In this document: positions 42,831-50,817 of the stretch, piece after piece | How the letters are laid out: the number at the start of each line of letters is the position of its first letter | How positions within the stretch are numbered: position 1 is the stretch's first letter | Assembly: GCF_014635665.1 (NCBI RefSeq) | Contig: NZ_BMDG01000008.1 | Coordinates: forward strand, 1-64,000 | Direction of reading: 5' to 3' | DNA from: Isoptericola cucumis | GTDB taxonomy: Bacteria; Actinomycetota; Actinomycetes; Actinomycetales; Cellulomonadaceae | Length of the DNA: 64,000 bases | Notes under the pieces: generated by a model | What the model saw: the letters and a program-made list of their open reading frames with translations, nothing else | Told to the model about the DNA's origin: nothing | Databases searched by the model: none | Position numbers and translations under genes: made by a program

Positions 42831-42972
42831 AGGTGTGCGGGATTGCACCCGGTCGTGGTGCGCGCCGATCGTGAGCGTGGTCAGGGAGGGAAGCGTTGGC
42901 GATACGGAAGGCCCGACGAGAGGACCGGCCTCGCGCTCGTTCGAGGGCAGAACTTTTGCTGGGGTGGGACAT
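42685..42972 (-). CDS. Short antisense reading frame, possible recombinase fragment
   Basis: 95 residues from the ATG at 42972, which has a good GGACGAGG in front. The stretch RRAFRIANASLPDHAHDRRA, then PHTFTLADLTASVRREVLAG and LQYRDREG, looks like real protein; the tail does not. It overlaps the tnpB remnant on the other strand, suggesting two gene fragments joined head to head. I do not recognise the family with confidence. The rest of 42973-43091 shows no gene. Confidence 0.35.
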   Translation of the reverse strand: MSHPSKSSALERARGRSSRRAFRIANASLPDHAHDRRAPRPGAIPHTFTLADLTASVRREVLAGLQYRDREGISRSCTGVWRRRSPRSSRWPGRP

Positions 42973-43091
42973 CCTCGTCCTTTCGGAAACCAAGCTGTGA
43001 CGACTGCCGCAGCGCTGCGAGGTTAGCGGCGCCCGGCAATTACTGTCACTAGACCTAGCCTTGGTTCCGCGGGTGAAATTTGAGGACCGGG

Positions 43092-43307
43092 CTAATCGTT
43101 GTTGGGAGCAACAAATTCCAGGATGTCGCCCGGCTGACACTCGAGTTCGTGGCAGATGGCCTCGAGGGTCGCCAGCCTCACGGCTTTCGCCTTGCCGGTC
43201 TTTAGGATCGACAGGTTGGCCACTGTGATACCGACGCGGTCGGCAAGCTCGGTGAGCGTCATCTTCCGCTCGAGCAACATCCGATCGAGTCTGATCGTGA
43301 TCGGCAT
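43092..43307 (-). CDS. XRE-family small regulator (YozG-like)
   Basis: 71 residues that are almost wholly a helix-turn-helix: LLERKMTLTELADRVGITVA then NLSILKTGKAKAVRLATLEAICHELECQPGDIL. The ATG overlaps the stop of the DUF2975 gene (TGATG). DUF2975/XRE pairs such as Bacillus yoaS-yozG are known but their function is not. It probably controls its own operon through the 21-bp repeats at 44085-44147. Confidence 0.88.
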   Translation of the reverse strand: MPITIRLDRMLLERKMTLTELADRVGITVANLSILKTGKAKAVRLATLEAICHELECQPGDILEFVAPNND

Positions 43308-44068
43308 CAGACTGTCAGCCTGTGCTCGGCCTCGATGCGCGCGCCGTAGCGGAAGACCTCGGCGACGAGGAGTATCAGTCCACCGATGGCGAGGTGCGCG
43401 ATGTTGATGCCGCCCGGGTAGCCCGCTGAGTCGAGCGGTGCCAGGTTTGGCCCGATCCCGAACGCTTCGATCGAGTAACCGAGTTGGCTGGCGCTGGCGA
43501 AGTGGTTCAGCGCTGGCATCGCCAACGAGCCGGCGACTATGAGCCATCCGATCCCGCGCAAGTACTGCACGGCGCGCGACCCGAACACGCGACCTGTCGC
43601 AGCGGTTGCGAGCAATCGCCACAGGAGGAGCAGCATGCCGCTGAGAATCGCAAGTCCGATGACGTTTCTGGCGACCAAGACCGCGACGAGCGGGCTCCAC
43701 CCGCCGGTCGTGGCGAGTTCGGCTGCGCCTGCGAGCGTTGCGGAAGTAGGTCTGACGTCTGCGTCCTGCTGGCGATCGCTGGCATTGCCCCACGTGCCCT
43801 CGTCCGGGTGCATGAAGAAGTTGAAGCAGTCGCTGGCGGAGTCTTGTGCGCTGATGTCCGCGTCTTGGCATACATCCGCCTGAAGCGTCACAGGCATCGA
43901 GATCCCGCTCTGGAAGGAGAGCGGCCCCAGACGGACTTCGACGGGGTATGCGATGCTTCCGGTCAACGCCAGAACGCCAAGGATCGTCGCCACTAGCGCG
44001 GCTGCAGCCGACAGCGCGCCAGCGACAAGGGCGGCCCAACTGGCGATCTCGAATGCGCGTCGGTTCAT
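43307..44068 (-). CDS. DUF2975 membrane protein
   Basis: 253 residues with four transmembrane helices: near 8-40, 130-150, 170-190 and 225-245. An extracytoplasmic loop (about 45-115) has two cysteines (VCQDADI, DCFNFF). The C-terminal GINIAHLAIGGLILLVAEVFRYGARIE is typical of DUF2975. It is the cargo of the small element, coupled to an XRE regulator. Role unknown. Confidence 0.83.
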   Translation of the reverse strand: MNRRAFEIASWAALVAGALSAAAALVATILGVLALTGSIAYPVEVRLGPLSFQSGISMPVTLQADVCQDADISAQDSASDCFNFFMHPDEGTWGNASDRQQDADVRPTSATLAGAAELATTGGWSPLVAVLVARNVIGLAILSGMLLLLWRLLATAATGRVFGSRAVQYLRGIGWLIVAGSLAMPALNHFASASQLGYSIEAFGIGPNLAPLDSAGYPGGINIAHLAIGGLILLVAEVFRYGARIEAEHRLTV

Positions 44069-44084
44069 TGGGTGACGCCCCGTT

Positions 44085-44147
44085 CGTATTGAAAATCGAT
44101 GCGTGCGTATCGAGACGCGATGATTCCGTATCGCTGCACAACGTGTC
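44085..44147 (-). repeat. Three 21-bp direct repeats (CGTATYG iterons)
   Basis: CGTATTG at 44085, CGTATCG at 44106 and CGTATCG at 44127, spaced exactly 21 bp. The first two units also share GA then CGATG. They start 17 bp before the DUF2975 start, covering its promoter, and put identical contacts on one face of the helix. Confidence 0.7.
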
Positions 44148-44544
44148 AAGAGGTCAGGGCCGATGAGTTCGTCGGGACATCTGGCGGAGTGTGCGGCCTG
44201 GGCCCCAGCGTCTCGGCGCGCGCTCCCCGGCGCCGGCGCGCTGACGGTCGCTCCCGTCCGCGCCGGAGTGCGGCCACGGCGTGCCACCGCGGGCTTGGGG
44301 TCGATCGCACGCAGAAGGGCGGAGGCCGCGTCGTTGAGTCGAGAGCTCGCCGACGCGCCCCGATCGGATTCGATGCCTCATCGACGGCGGCGCACGATGC
44401 CAATGCCAATGCAGCCGCGAGCGAACCGACGGCTCGGATCCCGCGGTCTGTCCCACTCGTGCCAATGACCCCGCAAAGTGCACGACGGGAACGTCACCGC
44501 AGGCCATGTGGCACTTCTTGCGCATCGGGGCATCGCTCAACTCA
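44148..44544. other. Non-coding or degenerate stretch at the right end of the element
   Basis: About 400 bp between the iterons and the right junction. Open frames on both strands lack ribosome-binding sites and have shadow-like composition. I see no gene, repeat or RNA structure I would support. Confidence 0.5.
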
Positions 44545-45127
44545 AGATAACGCGGGTGTCGCAGCCGTTGCGGTCGACGTCGGCCCAGGCCGGGCCGAAC
44601 TCTTCGCGGTCGTAGCCCGTCTTCGGGGCGCGGCCCTTGACCTCCAGCGTCGCGACGGCCGCCAGGGCAGTGCCCTTCGCCGCGGCGGGCTGCTTCGGCG
44701 CCTTCGTGGCCGCGTCACCCGTCGGCGCCTTCGGCGCGGCCTCCTTCGTCGGGCGAGGCGCGGCGTCCTCGGGGAGCTCGGCCGTCTCGGCCGGCGCGGA
44801 CGCCTCGACCGTCGACTCGGTCGTGGCCGCCGGCGACGGCGACCCGCCCGTGGCCGGCACGCCGGCGTCCAGACCCGGCGCGGTCGCGGCGACGAGCACC
44901 AGCGCGACCAGCGCGCCGCCCCCGGTGGCCGCCGCCCGCCCGCGCGGCATCGGACCCCACCAGGTGCGGGTGGTGAGCACGCCCCAGCCGGCGCTGAGCG
45001 CCAGGTACACGAGCGCGAGCCCGAGCGCCCCGGACCAGCCCGACGTCGCGCCCAGCAGGGCGGCCACCCCCAGCCCGACGAGACCGACCCAGAACGCGGG
45101 ACGACGGCGTGAACGGGAGGCGGGCAT
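44537..45127 (-). pseudogene. 5' half of the split membrane-anchored HNH nuclease gene
   Basis: 196 residues. ATG 45127 with GGAG upstream. Three hydrophobic helices occupy about 10-80, followed by a Pro/Ala/Glu-rich linker and then VKGRAPKTGYDREEFGPAWA and DVDRNGCDTR, the conserved start of the nuclease domain. The last four codons (VILS) and the TGA stop come from the inserted element. Joined to 40641-41327 it gives a protein of about 418 residues with an external HNH and excalibur domain. As it stands it has no catalytic part. Confidence 0.87.
44545..44557. repeat. Right attachment junction
   Basis: The element arm AGATAAC (44545-44551) is followed by the core GCGGGT (44552-44557) and then the nuclease gene. 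Joined to the left end it gives AGATAACGCGGGTTATCT, whose 7-bp arms are perfect inverse copies around GCGG. Confidence 0.75.
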
Positions 45128-45242
45128 CAGGACTCCGAAGGGTGGGACGGCGGGGGTCGGGACCAGTGTGCGCGACGACCGCGCCGGCCCGTGCACGGGA
45201 CTCGGGTGAAACGCCGGGCCGGTCACGGATACCCTCCTGCCC

Positions 45243-46214
45243 ATGACTCGACTCGTCCTCGTGCACGGCCGTGACCTCGACGGACACGACCCCGAGGAGG
45301 TCGAGCGGGACTGGCTGGGAGCCCTGGACGCCGGGCTGGCCGCCGCCGGGTCCCCGCTGCGGGTCGGCGACGACGACACGGACTTCGTCTACTACGGCGA
45401 CACCCTCGCCCACCTGCTCGAGGGTCGCGACGGCCCCGCCCCGCCGGTCCTGGCCGAGGCGGTCGGCGCCGAGACCGCGCCGTCGTCCGACGCCGTCGCC
45501 CACGCGCTCGCGGACTGGCCCGCCGGGGCCCAGCGGTTCGCGCTCGAGGTCGCCCGCGACGTGCTCGCCGGCGCCGGGGTCGAACCCCCGCCCGCGCCGG
45601 AGACGACCGCCCGGTCGCAAGGCCTGCTCGACCCGCTGTTCGAGGCGCTCGCGGCGGCCGTCGCCCTGCTCGACCGCATCCCCGGCGTCAGCGCGGGGGT
45701 GCTGCTGCTCATCGCCCGCGACGTGTGGGGCTACCTCCACGAGGACGACGTGCGCGCCGTCGTGGACGAGGGCGTCGTCGAGGCGCTGCCCGACGCGCCG
45801 TCCGTCGTCGTCGCGCACTCGCTCGGCTCGATCATCACCTGGTCGGCGCTGACCGGCCGGTACGCCGCCGGACGCGGCCGCGAGGTGCCGCTGCTCGTCA
45901 CGATGGGCTGCCCCCTGCCCGTGCGGGCGGTGCGCGAGGCGCTGCAGGCGGACGGCCCGCTGGTGTTCCCGACGGGAGTGCGGCGGTGGGTCAACGTGCG
46001 CGACCGGCTCGACCTCGTCGGGCTGCGCGACATCACGCCGGAGAGCTTCCCGCTGCCCGCCGGGTCGCCCGCGGTCGAGAACCTCGTCGTCGACAACCGG
46101 GCGCCCGGCAATCACGCCGCGTCAGCGCTGCTGGAGGACGGCACGTACACCGGGTACCTGGCGACGGCGCCCGCCGCCGCGGCGATCGCCGGGGCGCTCG
46201 GCCGGCAGGCGTAA
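45243..46214 (+). CDS. Alpha/beta-hydrolase-fold protein of unknown substrate
   Basis: 323 residues. An opening strand LVLVHGRDL leads into the fold, and VVVAHSLGSIITWSAL gives the nucleophile elbow (A-H-S-L-G, an AxSxG variant of GxSxG). VNVRDRLDLVGL and NRAPGNHAASAL near the C-terminus could give the acid and the catalytic His. It stands alone, 115 bp from the nuclease fragment on the other strand. Esterase or lipase-like activity is inferred. Confidence 0.82.
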   Translation: MTRLVLVHGRDLDGHDPEEVERDWLGALDAGLAAAGSPLRVGDDDTDFVYYGDTLAHLLEGRDGPAPPVLAEAVGAETAPSSDAVAHALADWPAGAQRFALEVARDVLAGAGVEPPPAPETTARSQGLLDPLFEALAAAVALLDRIPGVSAGVLLLIARDVWGYLHEDDVRAVVDEGVVEALPDAPSVVVAHSLGSIITWSALTGRYAAGRGREVPLLVTMGCPLPVRAVREALQADGPLVFPTGVRRWVNVRDRLDLVGLRDITPESFPLPAGSPAVENLVVDNRAPGNHAASALLEDGTYTGYLATAPAAAAIAGALGRQA

Positions 46215-46258
46215 CCCGGCGGAGGACCGTCGGCGCGGCGGCCGTCAGCCCGTAGCCG

Positions 46259-46696
46259 TCAGCCCGGTCGTCGGTCCGGCGCCGAGGCCCAGCCGGGGAG
46301 CAGCCGCTCGAGGGCGTCCGCGAGGTCGATGGAGCTGCCGTCCTTGCCGCCCGCGCCGAGCACCAGGGGCGGGCGCTGCGGGGCGAGCCGGGCGCCGCGC
46401 ACCCGGTCGACGAGCGTGAGGGGCGCGGTCAGCACGTAGAAGTCGCCGTCCGTCGTGACGCCCGCGGTGCGGTCGTGACGCAGGTACCAGCCGCGCAGCG
46501 TCGTACGGGCGACCCCGCGGCCGCCGTAGCCCTTGGCCTCCAGCCGCTCGGGCTCGAGGCCCGTCGCGAGCGCGGCCCGGACGAAGCGTGCCAGGAGCGC
46601 CTCGGCCTCCGTGTGCTCGGCGTCCTGGCGCGCGGCCAGGCGCTCCGCCTGCACGCGCGCGGCCTCCGTGCGCTGTGCTGCCCAGTCGTCGCTCAC
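46259..46696 (-). CDS. Hypothetical protein, conserved-looking
   Basis: 145 residues; GTG 46696 as start. The N-terminal helix is charged (RTEAARVQAERLAARQDAEH), then RTTLRGWYLRHDRTAGVTTD and GDFYVLTAPLTLVDRVRG follow. I do not recognise a family. It has no signal peptide or membrane segment. A 14-bp tandem repeat (GCCGTCAGCCCG core) covers its stop codon at 46241-46268. Confidence 0.68.
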   Translation of the reverse strand: MSDDWAAQRTEAARVQAERLAARQDAEHTEAEALLARFVRAALATGLEPERLEAKGYGGRGVARTTLRGWYLRHDRTAGVTTDGDFYVLTAPLTLVDRVRGARLAPQRPPLVLGAGGKDGSSIDLADALERLLPGWASAPDRRPG

Positions 46697-46863
46697 GCGG
46701 GGCAGTGTTTCACGGTCGGGGGCAGGCGTGTGCAGGGTCCGGTCGGCATCGGGTGATCTTCGACGCGCGCCGGGTGAAGCCCCGGCGATCCGGGCAATCC
46801 GCCTCCGCGGGCCACGTACCTTTCTTGCGACCGACCGTCCACTTTTCCACACCTGGAGCGATC

Positions 46864-47709
46864 GTGTTCCGTCGCACGTTCGTGGCTTCCGTGCTCGCCG
46901 TCGTCCTCGCCGGCGCCGCCCTCGTCGCCCCCGCCGCCGTCGCCCCCGCCGACGCCGCCACCCGCACCGTCTCGGCGAAGACCCTGCTGCGCCAGCTACC
47001 GGTGAAGTCGGAGTCGAACTCCGGCTACGCGCGGTCGAAGTTCAAGCACTGGGTCGACACCGCCGACCGGGACCGCTGCGACGCCCGCGAGGAGGTGCTC
47101 CTGGCGGAGGCCGTGAAGAAGCCGCGCACGTCCAAGAAGACGTGCGCGATCAGCGGCGGGAAGTGGCGCTCGAAGTACGACGGCAGGACCACCCGGAACA
47201 AGTCCTCCTTCGACATCGACCACATGGTGCCGTTGCACGAGGCGTGGGGGTCGGGCGCGAAGAAGTGGACGCCGTCAACCCGCCAGGCGTTCGCCAATGA
47301 CCTCGGGTACGGGGCGTCGCTCATCGCCGTCTCCGCCAAGTCCAACCGGTCCAAGGGGTCCCGCGACGTCGCGGGCTGGCTGCCGCCCGCCAAGAGCTAC
47401 CGCTGCACCTACACCAAGCACTTCGTGGCCGTGAAGTGGCGGTGGGGCCTGTCGGTGAACCCGGGTGAGAAGAAGGCCATCACCAAGCAGTTGAACAAGT
47501 GCAGCAACGTCAAGGTGACCAAGCCGCGCAAGGCCACCGTGAAGCGCGCGTCGTCCACGTCGTCCCGCCCTCAGGCGAGCAAGCCGTGGAACCGGCCCGG
47601 ACCGGACCTCGACTGCTCGGACATCCGGCAGAAGGTGCGCGTCTACCCGCCGGACTACCACCGGCTCGACGCCGACGGCGACGGCTGGGGCTGCGTCTCC
47701 TACGGCTGA
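46864..47709 (+). CDS. Secreted HNH nuclease with excalibur domain
   Basis: 281 residues. Signal peptide to about 33 (cleavage near ADA-AT). The HNH core FDIDHMVPLHEAWGSGAKKW is followed by ANDLGYGASLIAVSAKSNRS and DVAGWLPPAKSYRCTY. The end DLDCSDIRQKVRVYPPDYHR with LDADGDGWGC is an excalibur calcium-binding domain. GTG 46864 follows TGGAGCG. Its layout equals the nuclease split by the element 2-6 kb away, so it may be a functional paralogue that digests extracellular DNA. Confidence 0.87.
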   Translation: MFRRTFVASVLAVVLAGAALVAPAAVAPADAATRTVSAKTLLRQLPVKSESNSGYARSKFKHWVDTADRDRCDAREEVLLAEAVKKPRTSKKTCAISGGKWRSKYDGRTTRNKSSFDIDHMVPLHEAWGSGAKKWTPSTRQAFANDLGYGASLIAVSAKSNRSKGSRDVAGWLPPAKSYRCTYTKHFVAVKWRWGLSVNPGEKKAITKQLNKCSNVKVTKPRKATVKRASSTSSRPQASKPWNRPGPDLDCSDIRQKVRVYPPDYHRLDADGDGWGCVSYG

Positions 47710-47730
47710 CGCGCACTCGCCGAGGCCCGG

Positions 47731-48489
47731 CTACAGCTCCCGCTCGGCGTAGTGCACCAGGGCGTCGCGAACGAACGTCGCGCCGTCGGTGCCGCCGTAG
47801 TTCTTCGCGAACCGCGGGTCCGCGACGTACATGTCGGCCAGGCCGACGAGGTACTCCTTCGTCGGGCGGCCCTGCTCCGACCCGGGCGTGCCAGGGACGG
47901 AGCCGAGCCACTCGGCGTGCCGTGCCGCGAGCGCCTGCGCCTCGTCGGACGTCGGGTCGACGCCGCGGCTCGCGGCCTCGCCCCAAGCCTCGCCGAGAGC
48001 CTTGGTCCGGGCCTGGAAGGACTTCTGCCCCTCCGGGCCGAGGCCGCGCCACCAGGCGTCGGACCTCGCGTAGGCGTCGGCGCCCCAGCGCTCGGTCACC
48101 TCGTCCTTGTACTGCGTGTGGTCGAACCCGTCGAGCATGTCCTCGGCCATGATCCGATCTCCCTTCTCGAGTGCGGTCAACGTCCGTTCCACCGACGTGA
48201 TCTGCCGGCCCAGGCGGTCCTGGTCGGCGCGCAGCTGGCCGAGGTGCTCGCGCAGGGCGCGCGCCTCGTCCGCCTGCTCGTCGAGCACCGTGGCGATGTC
48301 GGCCAGCGGCATGCCCAGGTCACGGAGCAGCAGGATGCGCTGCAGGCGCCGCAGCGCGGCGTCGTCGTAGTGGCGCAGCCCGCCGACCCCGGTGCCCGAC
48401 GGCGGCAGCAGGCCGATCTGGTCGTAATGACGCAGGGTGCGGCTGCTGACGCCGGCGAGCCGGGCGACGTCCTGGATGGAACGGGTCAT
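47731..48489 (-). CDS. MerR-family regulator with TipAS-type effector domain
   Basis: 252 residues. The N-terminal MerR DNA-binding part is SIQDVARLAGVSSRTLRHYDQIGLL. A coiled coil spans about 75-110. The C-terminal TipAS/antibiotic-recognition-type domain shows WRGLGPEGQKSFQARTKALG and NYGGTDGATFVRDAL. Such proteins bind thiopeptides or other drugs and activate their own promoter. A perfect palindrome sits 18 bp upstream. Confidence 0.9.
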   Translation of the reverse strand: MTRSIQDVARLAGVSSRTLRHYDQIGLLPPSGTGVGGLRHYDDAALRRLQRILLLRDLGMPLADIATVLDEQADEARALREHLGQLRADQDRLGRQITSVERTLTALEKGDRIMAEDMLDGFDHTQYKDEVTERWGADAYARSDAWWRGLGPEGQKSFQARTKALGEAWGEAASRGVDPTSDEAQALAARHAEWLGSVPGTPGSEQGRPTKEYLVGLADMYVADPRFAKNYGGTDGATFVRDALVHYAEREL

Positions 48490-48506
48490 GTCACCGACGG
48501 TAGAGG

Positions 48507-48521
48507 TTGACGTTGCGTCAA
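48507..48521 (-). promoter_or_regulatory. MerR-type palindromic operator/promoter
   Basis: TTGACG-TTG-CGTCAA, a perfect inverted repeat that also provides a -35-like TTGACG on the minus strand for the MerR gene. MerR proteins bind symmetric sites inside their promoters. Confidence 0.65.
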
Positions 48522-48625
48522 GCGCAAGGGGGTGCGGTCGCGTCGTGCGCCCCGGTGTTGTCCGATGAGGAGGTTCACATCCGCACGTCATCCGGATGTC
48601 ATCAGCGCACCGAAGGATCGTCCGC

Positions 48626-49294
48626 ATGAACCTCCGCACCGCTCGCCACGCCACCGCCCCTGCCGCGCTCGCCGTCGCCCTGACCCTCGTCCTCACCGCG
48701 TGCGGGGACGACTCCGAGCCCGCCGGCGACAGCCCCGCCGCGACCGAGACCACCGACGACACCGCGACCGACGACGCCACGACCGACGACACCTCGGGGG
48801 ACGACGCCGACGACGCCGGCACGCCCGACCCGGCGGCGACGCCCGAGGACCTCACGGCCGCCGCCCTGGCCGCGATCGCGACGGCCGAGAAGGAGGCCGA
48901 CGGCACCGCGTACGCCATCGACGACCCGGACCGGGACGCCACCTGGGAGGTCGACGTCGCGGTCTCCGGCCGCACCGTCGAGGTCGAGGTGGACATCGCC
49001 GGGACGAAGGTCGTGGGCACCACCGACGACGACCTGGACCGCGACGACCGCCAGGCGCTGGCCGACGCGAAGATCAGCCTCTCCGACGCGATCGAGCGGA
49101 CCATGGCCCAGGCCGACGGCACGTTCGACGACGCCGAGCTCGACGAGGACGACAACCGCTACCGGTGGTCCGTCTCGGTCGAGCGCGCTCCCCGGGACAG
49201 CATCGACTACCTGGTCGACCTGCAGACCGGCAAGGTCACCCAGGAGCGGGACGACGACAACGACGACAACAACGACGACAACAACGACGACTGA
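48626..49294 (+). CDS. PepSY-domain lipoprotein
   Basis: 222 residues. Signal peptide with lipobox LVLTACGDD, then a Thr/Asp-rich linker (about 28-75). Two PepSY-like repeats follow: AALAAIATAEKEADGTAYAI and KISLSDAIERTMAQADGTFD with IDYLVDLQTGKV. The tail is an Asp/Asn repeat (DDDNDDNNDDNNDD) that may bind cations. Surface-exposed. PepSY domains are often inhibitors or sensors; no partner gene is adjacent. Confidence 0.87.
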   Translation: MNLRTARHATAPAALAVALTLVLTACGDDSEPAGDSPAATETTDDTATDDATTDDTSGDDADDAGTPDPAATPEDLTAAALAAIATAEKEADGTAYAIDDPDRDATWEVDVAVSGRTVEVEVDIAGTKVVGTTDDDLDRDDRQALADAKISLSDAIERTMAQADGTFDDAELDEDDNRYRWSVSVERAPRDSIDYLVDLQTGKVTQERDDDNDDNNDDNNDD

Positions 49295-49375
49295 GCGCCG
49301 GCCGTCCCGGCGGCGCCGGAGAGTTCACCCCGGCGGGCCGTTGACCACCCGTGCCGGGCGGCGCTCCATGGAAGG

Positions 49376-50755
49376 ATGACCCGCTCGGTCGACACGGACT
49401 ACCTCGTCGTCGGCGCGGGTGCGGCCGGGATGGCGTTCGTCGACGCGCTCGTCGACCACGACCCGACCGCGCGCGCGACGCTCGTCGACCGTCGCGCGTC
49501 GGTCGGGGGCCACTGGCTCGACAGCTACCCGTTCGTCCGCCTGCACCAGGCGTCGCAGCTCTACGGGGTGGCGTCCACGCGGCTCGGGGACGGCCGGGTC
49601 CAGGTCTCCGGTCCCGAGGAGGGCCTGCACGAGCGGGCGACGGGCACCCAGGTCTGCGACTACTTCGCGCACGTCCTGGCGGACCGCCTGCTGCCGACCG
49701 GCCGGGTCGAGCACCTCGGCGGGCACGAGTACCGGGACGGGCGGCTCGTCGACCTCGCCACCGGGCGGCAGGTCGACGTCCGGGTGCGCCGGCACGTCGT
49801 GGACGCCCGGTACCTGGCGCCGGCCGTCCCCGCGCTGTCACCGCCGCCCTTCGCGGTGGACGACGGCGCCCGGGTCGTGCCGTCCGCGCGGCTGCCCGAG
49901 CTCGCCGCTGCCGGGGGGTACGTCGTGGTCGGGTCGGGCAAGACCTCGACCGACGCGATCGTGTGGCTGCTCGCCCGGGGCGTCGCGCCGGACGCGATCT
50001 GGTGGGTGCGGGCCCGCGACCCGTGGATGTTCGACCGCGCCGTCATCCAGCCGGACCCCGCGGTCTTCCTCGACATGGCGGCCACCCTGATGGCCGCCGC
50101 CGCGGCGGCGGGCTCCGTCGACGACCTGTTCCTCCGGCTCGAGGACGCAGGGATCATGCTGCGGATCGACCCTGCGGTCACGCCGACGATGGCCCGCGCC
50201 CCCACGCTCGCCCGGTGGGAGCTCGACCTGCTCCGGTCGGTGCACCGCGTCGTGCGCCGCGGTCACCTGCGGCGGGTCGCGCCGGGGCTCCTCACGCTCG
50301 ACGACGGCGACGTCACCGTGCCGCGGGGCGCCGTCGTCGTGCACTGCGCCGCCTACGGCCTGCAACGCCGGCCCGACCGCCCGGTCTGGGACGACGGGAT
50401 GACGCTGCAACCCGTCCGAGCAGGCTTCCCGTGCTTCGGTGCCGCGCTCCTCGGCTACGTCGAGGCCACCCGGCACGACCGGCCGGACGGGGAGAAGAAC
50501 CGCCTGTGCCGGCCGACCCCGTACTGGAGCACGCCTGCCGACTGGGCACTGCAGCAGGCCCGGGGCGCCCGCTCCGCCGCGACGTTCATGGCGGAGCCCG
50601 ACGTCGCCGAGTGGGCCCACACCGTGCTGCTCAACCCCGCACGGGTGCCGCCGCACGAGGCGGCGCGGGCCGAGGTCCACGCCGCCCTCGAACGACTCAA
50701 GGAGCGCTCACCCGCGGGCGTCGCCGGGCTGGAACGGCTGGCGGGGCTGAGCTGA
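49376..50755 (+). CDS. FAD/NAD(P)-binding oxidoreductase
   Basis: 459 residues. The FAD motif YLVVGAGAAGMAFVDALVDH is at the N-terminus, with RRASVGGHWLDSYPFVRLH as the second contact. A later GGYVVVGSGKTSTDAIVWLL is an NAD(P)-type Rossmann motif. The layout resembles flavin monooxygenase-like proteins, though substrate and reaction are unknown. Its 3' end runs into a pentamer repeat and a terminator. Confidence 0.85.
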   Translation: MTRSVDTDYLVVGAGAAGMAFVDALVDHDPTARATLVDRRASVGGHWLDSYPFVRLHQASQLYGVASTRLGDGRVQVSGPEEGLHERATGTQVCDYFAHVLADRLLPTGRVEHLGGHEYRDGRLVDLATGRQVDVRVRRHVVDARYLAPAVPALSPPPFAVDDGARVVPSARLPELAAAGGYVVVGSGKTSTDAIVWLLARGVAPDAIWWVRARDPWMFDRAVIQPDPAVFLDMAATLMAAAAAAGSVDDLFLRLEDAGIMLRIDPAVTPTMARAPTLARWELDLLRSVHRVVRRGHLRRVAPGLLTLDDGDVTVPRGAVVVHCAAYGLQRRPDRPVWDDGMTLQPVRAGFPCFGAALLGYVEATRHDRPDGEKNRLCRPTPYWSTPADWALQQARGARSAATFMAEPDVAEWAHTVLLNPARVPPHEAARAEVHAALERLKERSPAGVAGLERLAGLS

Positions 50756-50780
50756 ACTGAGCTGAGCTGGGCTGGGCTGA
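50746..50780. repeat. Seven GCTGR-type pentamer repeats
   Basis: GCTGA GCTGA ACTGA GCTGA and then GCTGG GCTGG GCTGA in tandem, overlapping the last codons and stop of the FAD oxidoreductase gene. A simple repeat prone to slippage. Confidence 0.75.
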
Positions 50781-50787
50781 GGACCGT

Positions 50788-50817
50788 GCCGGCTGACGGA
50801 CCTCGTGCTCAGCCGGC
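50788..50817. terminator. Convergent terminator hairpin
   Basis: GCCGGCTGA (50788-50796), a 12-base loop, then TCAGCCGGC (50809-50817). It lies between two convergent genes, and its right arm contains the stop codon of the minus-strand hydrolase. Confidence 0.6.

Larger units (their letters stand above)
41322..44551. mobile_element. 3.23-kb Tn554-like site-specific element inserted in an HNH nuclease gene
   Basis: GCGGGT occurs at both junctions (41322-41327 and 44552-44557). The nuclease reading frame is restored exactly (…CDTR joined to NDVL…) when one copy and everything between is removed. The element encodes a tyrosine recombinase, a truncated second recombinase, an XRE/DUF2975 pair and about 500 bp without clear genes. 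Tn554-family elements also use 6-7-bp cores and no longer target duplication. Confidence 0.85.

Noticed and set aside
44154..44540. Open frames at the right end of the small element
   Set aside because: No ribosome-binding site, no recognisable motif, shadow-like composition on both strands.
41322..44557. tRNA gene as the integration target of the small element
   Set aside because: The junctions lie inside a protein-coding gene, and no tRNA-like cloverleaf is visible at either end.
46241..46268. 14-bp tandem duplication near 46250 as a mobile-element footprint
   Set aside because: There is no associated element or inverted repeat; it is a simple small duplication at a gene end.
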